The translations under genes were made by a program, and so were the position numbers. A stretch of 64,000 nucleotides of DNA from Aquila chrysaetos chrysaetos (lineage: Eukaryota > Chordata > Aves > Accipitriformes > Accipitridae), in NCBI RefSeq assembly GCF_900496995.4, contig NC_044007.1:77202226-77266225 (forward strand), given 5' to 3'. This document shows, in pieces, positions 1 through 11,932 of the stretch. The notes beneath the pieces were generated by a model. It was not told the origin of the DNA and did not search any database. It saw only the letters and a list, made by a program, of their open reading frames with translations. The first letter of the stretch is position 1; each line of letters opens with the position of its first letter.

Positions 1-1658
1 ACAGATTTCTGCAATTCAGTTATCATGACGCCCATCATTTCTAAAACACTTTCTAAACTGTTACCTTTAAGTGATCTTGTGACATCAACTGCATTGTTAA
101 ATACGCTTTGAAGATTCGCAAGGAAAGCTTCAAAATCTTTCCAGTCATTTAAATCACCATTTCCTTCAAATATTAATTTTAATAGATTCATTGTTGCTGT
201 TGTAGTTTCAACAATAACCATAGCTGTATTGTTGCACAGTTCGTCATGAGTTGCATTTAAAAGACAGAGATTTGCCAAATCATTTCTTAGACAAAAAAAG
301 GTTGAATTCAAACTTAAGATTTTGGATGCTTTTTCAAAAGTCTCTGTCCAAGTTTGCAGCCATGTAACAAGGCAGTGCAAAGCAGAAGGCACACTTACCT
401 TATCTCCCAAGTTTGTTATACTAGACAGAACACTGTCTAATAGAAGCAGAAATTGTAAACCTCTGTCAAATGATCTATAGAAGTAATGTTTAATAGATAA
501 AAATCAACGCACTCACTATTTAGCAGGCATTCTGTGGAGATATCAAGAAACTGTTCAAAATAACAAAAGGCAGCTGTTTGGAGCTCTTCATCTATAAACA
601 AAGTTTTAAGGCTGCTCAGAGTGCTATAGACAATTTGCATCCCCTTTTTTCCTTTCTGTGCAAGAGACTGGGCCTGAAACTCTGTGTAGTTGTAAATGAT
701 TAGTAACTTTTCACAGAGAGACTTACTGGTGAAGTTCCAGAGATGAACAAAAGTTTCAGACAGAAAATCAAAAACTCGATCCCTATCTAGGAAGTCATGC
801 CGTACTTGAAAAGATGAAATATCTTCTGAAGTCTCATAAAGAAATGTTAACAGAGTGCTATCGCTCTCAATATTTAAGACCAGATCATCATTCTTATACA
901 GAGAGAAAAGTATTGAAACAAGTGAGGCCACGCTAATACTATTTAATTTTTGGATGTTTTTGAAGAAATTGTGCACAATTTCTCCTAATTCTTGTACTTT
1001 ATATATAAAAGTTGCATTTGAGAGCAGGAAAGAGGAGGCATTACTCACTCCATGAATTGTGCTGAAAGACACAGTGACATGATCATCAGTCAATGATCCA
1101 ACCTCATAGAGATTCTTTGGGAAGTTTTCACTTAAGTATTTTAGATGGTTCAAAGCAACAATATTTAACTTCGGCCAATGAGTCAGGATATTTTGGAGCA
1201 ATAACATACTTCTATTACAGATATTATTTTCTGTAATGGAAAATATAATTCCAGATAAGGTCTCCAGTACCTCCTTCTCTTCCACTTGACTTAAATGAGA
1301 CAGCCTAGAATCAAGTTCACAGAATACAATTTTCACTAAGTGCCAGAAAACTTCCGTCTTCTCTTTTCTCCAGAATGTCTGAAGAGGCTGGAAATTTTTT
1401 CATAGCTCATTATGGAGTTCAGAAACTGCTACTGAGAAATTGGTGGCAGATTCCTTCCCCTCAGCAAAATTTTTCATCCACATAATTGTATTAGTGAAGA
1501 CATTTTCGATTAGAGACTGGTTTGAAGAAGTTGAGAAATCAAGCATTATAATTTTGTCTATGATTTCTACAAGACGAAAAAGATCACCCATTTCTTTTTC
1601 ATCAGAAATCTTTAAGTTTCCTTCCCTCTTCAAAAACTCTTTGAAAGATGTCAAAATG
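1..1658 (-). pseudogene. ABCA13: ABCA13 giant extracellular-domain exon, disrupted, runs off left edge
   Basis: ABCA13 is an ABC-A lipid-transporter-family membrane protein of about 5,000 residues. Most of its length is a huge extracellular insert encoded largely by very big exons. The minus strand reads from a good 3' splice site (TTTTTCAG, exon starts at 1658) as one long coding stretch. It contains ABCA13-like segments such as FQAQSLAQKG and LVTWLQTWTE, which I recall as matching the human protein in the same order. Two breaks are visible. A TGA at 1402-1400 lies in frame between two halves that are otherwise continuous. The frame used from 1658 to 440 also gives way to another frame that is open from 503 down to base 1, so a shift lies in about 440-506. 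Both sides of each break still resemble ABCA13, so the lesions look recent or are sequence errors. Orthology is solid. The pseudogene status is an inference from two lesions. Confidence 0.8.
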
Positions 1659-4372
1659 CTGAAAAATTAAGCATGAGTTTTTTCTTGTTAGTTACCTAGC
1701 AGGCAGACAAGAATTGGTTAAATATATATTTCATAATTTTAGAATATATTTTTATTTACTTAACTCAAAGGAAGTTCAAATATCATTTAAATACCAGTCA
1801 CAAATTAATCACTACAAAACCTGACAATCACTTTGGTTTTCAATGTGACAAAACTCACTGAGAAGTCACAGCCACATTCAAATCAAAACCTGAATGTAGG
1901 CAGCTAGGTTAAAGTGTGCATGTATCAGCAATTATAATCAAGCTGGTAAACCACAAAGAGTCAAACACCTTTAAGTACCTCACATTTTCAGCTGCTAAAA
2001 AGAGCAAAGCTTTTATGCTCCACAGACTAATTATTTTATAGAAAGGAAGTTATCAATAAAATGGATCAAAACCTCTAATTTTCCATGAATTCTGAAGAAT
2101 TATTTTTATCATAATTATTGAAAGCCAAAACATTCCAGTTGACCAACTGATAGCTGAACACTGCTGTTTTAATATTCAGAAAAAAAACCCAAAACATGAA
2201 ATCACAGTGAAAATTGGAATGCTCCAACTGATGTTTCCATTGTGTCAATACTATTTATCAAAAGACAAAATGTTTACTAGCTCTGTAAAACTGGTCAAGA
2301 TTGAGGTGCATGGGAAAAGGGGCATTCCAATGCAAAGGTCTCAAACTGAAGATACCTTCCCCTTAAATATGTATTCTTTTAATAGTCAAAATGCAGAACA
2401 CCACAGAACGTTAAAAATCTTGTGAGGAAACTTCTGTGTCAAGTACTGGAATGGCTTCTACAGGAGAGAAACCAAGATGCCAAACACTGGGGGGGGGGGG
2501 GGGGGGGGGGAATCATTCCCCATGCAGAATCTCTTTCCTAGACCTATTCAAATCAAAGGAATACCTCTGCACGTATAGCAAAGAAAACCCAAACAAGTCA
2601 GGTGATTTTGTTAGTGAAGTGTTTTGTTACTGTGAAGAGAAAATCATGCATACTCTAGAACAGTATTTAAGACCAAATCCAAATCCTTGCCCTAGCAAAT
2701 GTGTCTGCATTGATTTTTATAACAGAATTGGGAAAGACCACAAAAGTGATTGAACATTCAGGATATAATTTTGCATTCTACTCCTTAACTTCCATTTTGT
2801 TTTTACTGTAGATATCAAGAATATCTAAGATTTTGAAAAACCAAACCAGGAGTTCTTTGCTTCTAGAGCCCATTTTAATCAAGCTGCTAAAGTTCCTGTC
2901 AAGTTCTGCTTGAATGAAAAGCACGACATGAGTTGTCTAACAGTGGAGGAAATATTCAAATCATGCCATTTATAAAACTTTTGATTCTTCATCTTTCACT
3001 GCATTGATAGTGGTTATTTCCATTTGATAGGTTAAACAAGGGATTGATTTAGCAAAGACCTAAATAGCAGCATAATGAAAAATAAAGTTCAAAGTCCAGA
3101 AATGTAATTTAGAAAGTATTCTTATCTATTAACAGCTGTGATCACCAGCATAGCATAGTAAATAGTTAATAGCACTTGATAGTAGAGGCAGCACTCAACA
3201 ATTAGTCCAAAGTTGTTCCATGAGGGATATTTTCTTCTTTTTTTAAACAGTGATGATTAAATAGCTTCTGTTTCACTGCTCATCTAGACATTAGCAGGGC
3301 TATAATACAAGTAACATAGTGACAAGAAGCCCTTGTAACAATATGATGGAATCATCAGGAGTCTACCACTTTGATTACTGCTGATAACACACCAGAGATG
3401 GAGATGTCTTTTTTTAATGCTTTTGAATGACAGCCACCAAAGACAGAATCCTGCAAAGAAAGTTACATTTCTTCCCAATAATACTGAAAAACACCAGTCA
3501 TCTGGTGAAATGAGGCAGGGTAATTATGTTCAAGACTTACAAAAGTCCAAAGTGGAAGTAGGATAAAGGTTTCCTGGAAAATGGTTAAACAAAGAAAGTA
3601 CATTGACTAGTTCAGCCTTATCATGCCCAGGAAATAAATGAGGAATAATCTGGTAAGTCTTGCAGAAATACTAAATAATGACCTAGGACAGTCTCCAAAC
3701 TGAGCTTTTATCTAGAACATAGAGATGCTTCTAGTCCATCTGGAGAGAAAATAAAAATTTCAACATCAAGAGACAGATCAAAAAATGGTTTTATGAACAA
3801 CTTGATCAACTCCTACTGAAACAACCTGAATAAGTCCTACCAAATTTAGCAGGACTTGAATGTGTGCAGAAAGAGAAATACATTACATACATTTTCAAAG
3901 AAGTAAATATGCAACTTTTATTAAAGCATTTGATGTTGGCTCTACTGAATGATTTAAAAGAATGAAATGCAGAAACAGTAAATATCAGCTCTACATAAGG
4001 CGCATCTGCATTTTTTCTTACAGAATTCCTCACAGAAAAATTCAAATACAATTCCTTACAGAAAAATGGAAAAATAGAAGATATCTTTTGAATTATACAT
4101 GAACTGCAGAAATAGGTCAAATAAGATTAGTTTTATTATAGCAGAGCACACTTAGTGCTGTACTCAGCACTGAAATTAACTTTAATGTTTCTTTTTCCTT
4201 GGAATTTCAGTAATTCACTATTACTGCCCAGATAACTGAAATATCTGGAATTGTAACAGATTACATAACCTGTACAATCAATTCACATTTGAACAGGTCA
4301 TTTCACTAACACAGTTCTTTGATTAAACAAGTACTGAGTGTTTTTGCATACATTCCATAGCTGCCCACTTAC
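1659..4372 (-). other. ABCA13 intron
   Basis: AT-rich intronic sequence between the giant exon and the next small exon. It holds a 22-base G run at 2489-2510 and no other recognisable repeat. Phases of the two flanking exons do not match (the upstream one ends on a codon boundary, the downstream one needs two bases), so at least one small exon is missing from my annotation or has been lost. Confidence 0.5.
2489..2510 (+). repeat. Poly(G) run of 22
   Basis: An uninterrupted run of 22 G on the plus strand (22 C on the transcribed ABCA13 strand), isolated in AT-rich intron. The run could fold into a G-quadruplex and is prone to length error in sequencing. Confidence 0.95.
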
Positions 4373-4404
4373 TGATGAGGTATTCAGAACATCTGTGATT
4401 AGCT
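4373..4404 (-). CDS. ABCA13: ABCA13 small internal exon (probable)
   Basis: A 32-base exon with very good splice signals on the minus strand: CTCTTTCTCTGTAG before it and GTAAGTGGG after it. Its open frame reads LITDVLNTSS, close to a segment I recall from human ABCA13 (LTEDILNISS) that lies shortly before the giant exon. It ends on a codon boundary, which does not join in phase directly to the giant exon at 1658. Either another exon lies between, or the gene is no longer intact. The call rests on splice quality plus a ten-residue match. Confidence 0.5.
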
Positions 4405-7045
4405 CTACAGAGAAAGAGAGCAGAGGAAAAAAAAAGTGTGTTTAGGAAAACAGATCTTTAGCAAAAACAATGTCTTTCACAAATCCCGAGAACTAGCTTA
4501 AAAAAAACTCCATCAGTAACCTAAATCCTTCAGAAACTGGAAATACAAGTGGTCAAAAAATTGAAGACTTGAGAGCATGGTGAGAATACTTAAAGGAAAC
4601 AAATAGGTGATATTGGGCGAGATAATTTTTTGGAGCTGTTTGGATCAGCCACATTGTGCCCTGCTTCAAAGCTCCACTAAAACATTGAGAAGAGTAACAC
4701 AAATATTTAATGAGAAAGAATTCTGAAATGGAAGTTCTCCCATTCCTCAGCATAAATCTCAGATATTTCAAAGTTTTCCCCAAATAATGAAAAAAACCTA
4801 TGTATTCCAAGAAAGTTAAAAGCAGATGGGTCAGGACATCTGGAATATCACAGGACAACTGGCATGAAGGAAATCAAGCATTAATTCCTTGCCTAATATG
4901 AAACAAGCCTAGAAATACCTCTACTAGGTGACCAGCTAGTCTGGTCTCCAGTGTGTATCTTGGAATTAAGAAGCCTTCCTGACACAATAGTGTTGCAAAA
5001 GTAGAGAGTCCAACAAAGTTCAACAGTTGGAGTTTTCCCAGTAGAAATGGACGATCCAAAAATTTTCTAGCTGGCACTAAAACCACAGCTATTTATCAGA
5101 GTTAGGCTCTGTATATTATAAGTTTTCCTTGATAATAATTCAATCAGCTGGTGAATCCTAAGCTCAATGGAAACACAAACAGAAACAGGCTCACAAATGT
5201 AAAAATCATCACCTTTTTGCTTTCTGAGGAATACTGTACTCTAAAACAGACAGGGAAACATCAGAATAAAGCCTGTGCTGTGCAGTAGCTCTTTCCTCAC
5301 CTGACTGACCTCCCATGGAGCCTGCTTCCTCGTTCATGTATTGAGCTACCTCACGTGTCCAACTGACAGAAGTTGTTAAATCCTTCTAGTATGGGTTTCC
5401 CTCAAAAACAAACAAAACTTCAAGTGTAATATTAATCCTGAAATGACACAGAAAACAAGACTACCATGATTAAACCAGTGATTTCTTTCAAAGTCAAATT
5501 ACCTTGTGAACATGTGCCATTTCTCTTCAAATCTCTAGCTAAATTCTATTGCTGCTTTATGCATACAGGGAAGAACTGAGGCAGACAGGCCTATAGCAGA
5601 GTCTTTTGCTAAAGAAATCAGCAGCATAGCTATTACATCACTCTAAGCACAACTAGACTCTACTACACAGGTTTGTGAGCAGGAAAAAAAAATATCTAAA
5701 AAGCCTTTTAAGAAACCCCCAACAAAATGCTCTGGTTCAAAAAGTAATATTTTGAAATTGAAAACAATTATCGAGAAATGCTTCTTCTTATCCTGAAATA
5801 CACCTTTGCATAAAAAAAACCAAACAAACAAACAAAAAAAACCCCTTTGCTTTGCCCCTGTAAAAACCCAAACAATCCAACAAAAAAACCCCACCTCACA
5901 AGAATAGCACTGAGCTTTTCTTGCTCTTCAATGTTACTTAAACACAAGCCTCTATTCCCAGAGGCCTTTTAGCTCTATCAGTGTTTTTGATGCTCAAAAA
6001 AGGAAATGTAAAACTAGTCCTTCTGCTGATTTCATAGTCATTTATAAAGATGGAGGGAGGGAAGGCAATCAACCATTGACCAACATCAAAAGAAACAGAA
6101 AAAAAAATAACATAGATTTTTCTAATGTCTAAGATGTTGTTAATATCTGTGGATTTAATGCCCACTGCCAATGCAGCTTGTGGAATTCCTGACAGATTCT
6201 TGAATGCTTAGAGCTAATAGTTTTACTTCTTTAATAGCAAACTAGGCTGTCATATTTCTCATACACATAAGTAATGTAAATAGCTGTCTTCTACGCATGT
6301 TTAAGTTTGTGAACTAGGATATCTGTCCAGTATAAGTGCAGCTTCACATTAAACTCATTACACTCATGCTTTACATTGCCAAGCAAGAATAATAAAATCC
6401 TATCCTATTTTAAAGCACTTTATTGATATAGAGATTTGTCTCTAATATACTCTAACACCATTAAAGCTTGAAATCAGTAGAATTACTGAGACATTACAAA
6501 TGACAATCAACTTAAGAAGATGAATGGATTTTCTGCCAAAATAGAGGAACAGTGACCGCTTTATGTGTTCGGAAAGCAACTTGAGGCTGCAATACCCCTC
6601 CCAGTGCACTTTCTAACTACCCTCTCTTTAATGTTTTCCTGCATCTCCCAGGAGTCTTTCAGATCCACGTTTCCAAGCATCCTGAGCAGCACGTACCAGA
6701 GAGGTACCGGGAAGCAGGCTGAGAAGTAGCAGAATATGCTTGCACATGAGAAGATAAAAAGGGAGAATAGGCTTTTAGAACCCTAAATACCTGCCTATAC
6801 TCAGCCTATTTCCACCCTTACCCCCCAAATACTACTACTCCTAAAAAAAAAAATAATTAAGAATATCCTCCTCCACCTTCCTGTTTGTGCTTATAGAAAA
6901 TTATTAACACTGGGTGGTAATCAAAAGCAAAAAGTAGGAGTTTAACTTTTTCATCTATTCAGTTACTGGTTAGAATACCTTACTCCAGGCTGGTACCAGT
7001 CAGGGTCTTTATGTATTAACAGATACAAGATTACAAGACACATAC
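4405..7045 (-). other. ABCA13 intronic sequence
   Basis: AT-rich sequence without recognisable repeats or RNA genes. The human protein has roughly a hundred residues between the segments coded by the flanking exons, so one or more further exons are expected here. I could not identify them. Confidence 0.4.
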
Positions 7046-7215
7046 AGTGAGAAGAGCAGCTGTTTCAGACAAGAGCTGAAATGGACATCCTCCTCAGATG
7101 GTGCCTCTGTGATCAGCAATTGATTAACTTCATAGCAATAAGCATAATTTTTTGTTAGCTGCTCTTCTATTTCTTGCCATCTCAAACAATCATCCATTAT
7201 TGAATCTGGCAGGCT
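7046..7215 (-). CDS. ABCA13: ABCA13 internal exon
   Basis: The minus-strand frame includes LRWQEIEEQLTKN and SEEDVHFSSCLKQLLFS. These align in order with a segment I recall from the human ABCA13 N-terminal extracellular region (LDWQELEMQLSEA, then ENDVFSSDCKHQLVS). It ends at a GTATGT donor (exon end 7046, two bases of a split codon left over). The 5' boundary is less sure. The AG before AGCCTGCCAG (exon start 7215) is chosen because it joins in phase 0 to the exon at 7522 and because the frame has a TGA immediately upstream. The polypyrimidine tract there is weak. Confidence 0.7.
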
Positions 7216-7521
7216 CTGTCATCCCTGAGTTACTTTCTGCAGAAGCAGGACCTTTCACAGTAAAGAAAGCAATATTTGAAACCAGTAAAAGAGAAATTCA
7301 CCTTAGACTTTGGTTCTGCTTCTTAGATTTGTAATATTGATGATATTGAAATCCAACATAAGATGGATTAGATGAGCAGTCTTTCAAACCTCAATTTTCT
7401 ATTACTAATAGCAAACACTAAGTAGCAAGCTACAACCCCTGCTAATTTATTTCATTGTGCAATAGTAATATAAGCAAGGCACTGCAAGATTTAAACATGA
7501 AAAAAATTCAGAAATGCTTAC

Positions 7522-7698
7522 AGATTCCTTTAGCGACTGGATCATGTTACTTAGCTTGAAGGTCATCTCTGAGCCATTACCACAGCACATGTATATTGCT
7601 AAAACATCAATGTTATCTGAGCCCTGTGGAAGTCTCATGGTCTTCTCAAACATTGTAAGCACATCATTGCATACATAGGAAGCATTGCTCATCAACAT
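7522..7698 (-). CDS. ABCA13: ABCA13 internal exon
   Basis: A 177-base (59-codon) exon with a TTTTAG acceptor before ATGTTGATG and a GTAAGC donor after GGAATCT, in phase 0 at both ends. The frame includes LPQGSDNI and YMCCGNGSEMTFKLSNMIQSL. These correspond to the cysteine-containing segment of human ABCA13 (LPPGNSS, then LLCYCNSSETSVLNKLLGSV). It probably encodes part of the large glycosylated extracellular or luminal loop, as several N-x-S/T sites are present. It joins in phase to the exon at 7215. Confidence 0.75.
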
Positions 7699-10600
7699 CT
7701 AAAATTTAATGACTATACTGTCACTTTAAAAATGAACTCAGAGTGAAGGAACAGATTTAATTCACACTCCATATTAATTCTCACAATGAAGTGTCAAAAC
7801 ACAAAAAAATTACAAAGTAAAGTTAGACCAAAATTCTGCTGAATAAAAAGTGAAATACTCTACTTAGCAAGTACTTTTTATCCCCCAAAATAAGCCCCTG
7901 CAGCTTTATGGAAATTAATAAAAAAACATTAAATAACAACATAACTGATTTAGCTCCACAAAGAGCTTGCTGATGTCTAGATGAATAAATCTGTCTCTTT
8001 GGGCAAAGGACATCAGTTTTTCCAGGCTACATAAAGCTGTTGTGAGACATTTCCCACACACACCCCATAAAGAAAATATTTAACTTACAGAATAATTCAG
8101 GGACAGTACAGTAGGAAGCAACCTTCGGGGAAAGAAAACTGTACATGATATGGTTTAAAAATACAGCAGTTACAGAGGCATAAAGGTGCCACTTTGGTTT
8201 AGATGACATCCCTGCCCAAAGCACTCAATCGTTTTGTACAAAATACGTACGCAGTTGCACTCTGTGCTTCGGAGGAGCAAAGGCTGCTCCCCTCCTACAC
8301 TACCACTGAAAAACGCTCATCAAGACAGGCCAGAAAGAAGAGACCAGTGTTCTTACATCAGCAAAAGCATGACCCTAGTGCCTTTCACTATTATACCAGA
8401 GTAGCTCCAATGACTTCAGTGAGATTTCATAATTTTCAGGAAAGGAAAATGAGGTCCTGTGTGGGTATCTAGCTATGAATGCTGTAAATAAACTTAGACT
8501 CTTTCCATATGTAACTGTTTATTTAGCCAGCAAATTCTTCTGAAACATGGAAAGGTGGCCTAATTCCTTAAGCTCCCAAACAAAACTAATCTCGCCCTTC
8601 TCAAATAAAACACAGCCGCAGAAACTTTACCAGGTCATGTTAGGGAGTCACCAAATCCAGTAGCCCTACAGAGGTGAGGCTGCTGTAGCTGCATGCCCCC
8701 AGGTCCAACCAGTGCCAGCAAGGCACACAAGCCAACATGTACACAGTAAATTCACATGGCCAGCCACATGGATCACCACAGACTAACACACATAGCGCTT
8801 GCACAAACACAAACAGCACCAACAGCCTCATCCTGTTCACCTCCCTGGTTGGGCAGGATAAAGGCCTGTTGGAGGGAATACATACATATGTCTATGTATA
8901 TACATACACACAGTGCAGATCCCCCCCTAGCAGCTGGGCCCAGACACCCAGTTTGCCCAGCAGCTGCCCCTGGATCCCAGTCCCCCTCCCCAGTTGCTGG
9001 CACCTGAGCATACAAGCCCTCAAGGCTGCAGCCCTGCTCCAGCTTCTCATACAAATGTGCTTGTTCACACCCTAAGTGGATCACTGCAATAACTGCTCTT
9101 GGATACTCAGTCTGTCTAGCAGCTGGTCCTGGTCCCTAAGCTCTCCTCAGTGACTCACACATAGGAGGTATACAAACAGGTCTCTCAGTCAACTCCTAAA
9201 CCCCATGGCCTGTCTGGTGTTGACCCAGACCTCCTGGTTCCTCTAATAGCTGACGACTCCTCACTTTCAGAGAAGTGCACACCTCCCAGGCCATCTCACC
9301 CATCCTTCAGCTATCCCAGTCTGATATTCACTAGCAATCACACACTGATTATGCCCACCCTCACTCACTCTAGTTTCTGGCACCACAGACGCACAGGCCC
9401 ACCCCATTTGCTGGCACTTGATTTCACTCACTCCAGTCATTCCAGTTGTTGCTGTGGGCCCCTATATGTCCCATGGTCTGACCCCAGTTGCTGCATGCAG
9501 ACCCCCATACACACACTTGCACACAGAATTGAGAGTTCTCACTCAGGAAAAGAGTTAGAAATGGAGCTTAGAGAGAAGGCAGGACAGCCTGCAATGGTCA
9601 TGTGCAGGGCATGGCCAGGCAAGCATATTGACCAAAAAGCCTGTTTATATCAAAGCAGTCCCTTTCACCATCTTATTTCTATTTTCCTGTACTTGTTCCT
9701 CCCTAAACCACCTCAATAGCTTCCTCTTGCCTTTGGTTCCTCTTCCAAACATCCCATACTAAAAGTCTTGTGCAATCCTCAAAATCTCTTTTCCTGCTTC
9801 CTGTAATGAGTCCCATACCCCAAGGCAGTAATTCCATTTGGGTTCTCTCACATGCCACTATTCCTCTATACTCCTTCATCTGGATGGAGATGAGCGTTTT
9901 ACCACATAAACTGACCGGGCAGATGCCCAGCTGTAGTAAATCAGTATAACTCCACCATCATGAAGGAAGGTGTAGTGGTATACAGGCAAAATTGGGTAGC
10001 ATGCTTCAAATCAACCCATGCTACAAAGAAGACTACAGAAACTATCCTGAAGTTTCAGAGGTGTCTTGCAGACTTGGTTGCACAAGGAAATGAGGATTTG
10101 GTAATACAACTAGCAGTACTGACTCCATGCAGCCACGTGCTATAAAACAAAACCCACAAGACAAAAATGACACCTTTTGCTCCAACGACCTTATCAACCC
10201 AGAAAATAAACAATCAGCTAATTTAATATTAAATGTCCTAAAAGTGCGCCTTGGGAAAATTACGTTGAAAGAGTACTTGTTTTCTCATGAGATCTGCTTC
10301 CTGCTGTGCACTCAGTCTTTGGTCATTTTTAGAGGCTAAAACAGGTTTTACAGTTTAGTTTAGTTAGCTGATACAGCTAAAGGGTATGTTGGATTATACC
10401 ATTTTTTTGGTGTATCAACAAGGGAACTGCTCACTAAATTCCCAGAGTAATCAGCTATAAAGCCATTAAAGGTAAGAAGCATACATGTGTCACAGAACAT
10501 AACCCAAGGAAAGTGGGCTTCACTGTTATCATTGATGCTGTAATGTGACCTGTACAACCTTTACTCCTAGTAATGATGCACAGTACTAAAATACACAAAA

Positions 10601-11402
10601 CTTGTGTCAGAGTCTATGTTAATTTCCAACAGTGATTTTCAAACAAAGTTTTTATTTGTAATCTGAAGACATCTGAGCTAGAAATCAAGGACAAAATTGC
10701 ACAGTTTCAGTGGCATCTTGGACAAAACTTGTATATATTCTTTACTGTAAAGTCATATGCAAATACCAAGTAATTTAAGACTATCAATGTCCCAAAAAGG
10801 ACCAAAGTGTTTTTCACATACCTAATTACAACTGAGTAATACAAGTGTTCTTCCTACATATACCCACACTATAGTATTGCAGGTCTCCAACTAAAAGGTT
10901 TCACAGAAAGATATCTTGTCTCTTTTCCCTTTTTATTATTTAAATCCAGATCTGTGTGGACCTTATAATATGATTATATTGCAGAGCAATTCCTGAGTAT
11001 CATGGTGCTGGGCATCACACAATCTGAGTCTAGCACACCATATAATAACATACATAATAACTATATTCCAAATCTGAAAGTCACAATTGCTGAAGAGACA
11101 TATTTACAAGAAATTCATGAGACCTGGTTCATCTTATTCCACCAAACTGCTGAAAACAGATCCAGCTCCCCAACTTCTTATAAAATACACTCCCACTTGC
11201 CCCAAGTTCTTCAATACCATCCCCTCCCCTCTGGGAATGGCATCTTCTGCTTCCTTCACCATCAGCCTAGCTTTGTGTCCAAAGAATAGCCCCCAGAGAA
11301 AGAACTCTGTCTCTGTGCTTCACAGCCCTCAATCAAATCCTTACCTAAAGAGATCAGAAAATCCATATGTTTAACTCAGCATTTTGCTTCACTTGCAGTG
11401 AC
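7699..11402 (-). other. ABCA13 intronic sequence with degenerate repeats
   Basis: No exon was recognised between the segments coded at 7698 and 11805 other than the weak candidate at 11403-11479. The interval includes the C- and CA-rich degenerate repeat at about 8690-9520. The rest is plain AT-rich sequence. Confidence 0.5.
8690..9520 (+). repeat. Degenerate C-rich minisatellite-like block
   Basis: About 0.8 kb that is much richer in C and CA than its surroundings. Variants of CCCAGTTGCTGGCACC recur at about 8703 (reverse sense), 8989, 9372, 9403 and 9481, mixed with CACACA and CCCAGACA stretches. The spacing is irregular, so this is a decayed tandem array rather than a clean satellite. Open frames on both strands here are a product of the composition and are not called as genes. 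Confidence 0.5.
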
Positions 11403-11479
11403 CAGCCAGAAAAATAAAGCTGCATCTAAATCTAAAACCAAGATTTCTTGCTCACACACACAACTGATGGCATCAGAAA
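11403..11479 (-). pseudogene. Possible relic ABCA13 exon
   Basis: A 77-base open stretch of the length class (3n+2) that would reconcile the phases of the exons at 11805 and 7698. It ends in LDLDAALFFWL, faintly like human ABCA13 LKLEKDVFFWEL at the expected place. The flanking splice signals are poor (AGAAG acceptor, GTCACT donor). If it is the missing exon, it has decayed. It could equally be chance. Confidence 0.25.
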
Positions 11480-11804
11480 CTTCTCAGGCATTGATAATTT
11501 TAATGTTTTTCTTAAGCAGGCTCTTTTTCTTGAGTTAGATCTTTAAACAACAGCCACAGCAGCATACAATATCATGTAAGACGCCTAAGGAAATTTTTTA
11601 TTCCTAACATGAGACATGAAAGCAGGTATTATGTTCTGTTCTATCATCACTAGGGGAAACAAAATTTTAGGAATTCAAAAGCTGCTGTAAATAACTAAGT
11701 GAGCCCAAATGCCTTCCTAGAGGTCAAATGTTATCCATTTTCCCATGTATGTTCTGTGGACATCATTTGAGTGCTAGTAATGAGTAACCACCATGCAGTT
11801 TTAC

Positions 11805-11932
11805 CTTCAGTGAAATACAAATACTGTGCTGTTACATTCCTTATAGCTCCATCTACCAGAAACAATCTCTTTGTAACAGGCCACTGAGGTATATCCTGAA
11901 GTACAGACTGCATTTTCTCCACATGCAGGATT
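11805..11932 (-). CDS. ABCA13: ABCA13 internal exon
   Basis: A 128-base exon bounded by CTTTTGCTTGTAG and a GTAAAA donor after ACTGAAG. The frame reads through MQSVLQDIPQWPVTKRL and VDGAIRNVTAQYL, very close to human ABCA13 LQSLLQNLPQWPALKRF and LDGALRNAIAQNL. It joins in phase to the exon ending at 13296 (the split codon CT+A gives Leu) and leaves one base for the next exon. This is the clearest ABCA13 match in the window outside the giant exon. Confidence 0.88.

Noticed and set aside
398-402. GTAAGT donor-like sequence on the minus strand inside the giant exon
   Set aside because: The ABCA13-like frame continues straight through it to the left edge, so it is not an exon end.
477-520. A 42-base mini-intron (GTGAGT...TATAG) as an explanation of the frame change in ABCA13
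   Set aside because: Its length is a multiple of three, so removing it keeps the original frame and does not lead into the frame that matches ABCA13 further on.
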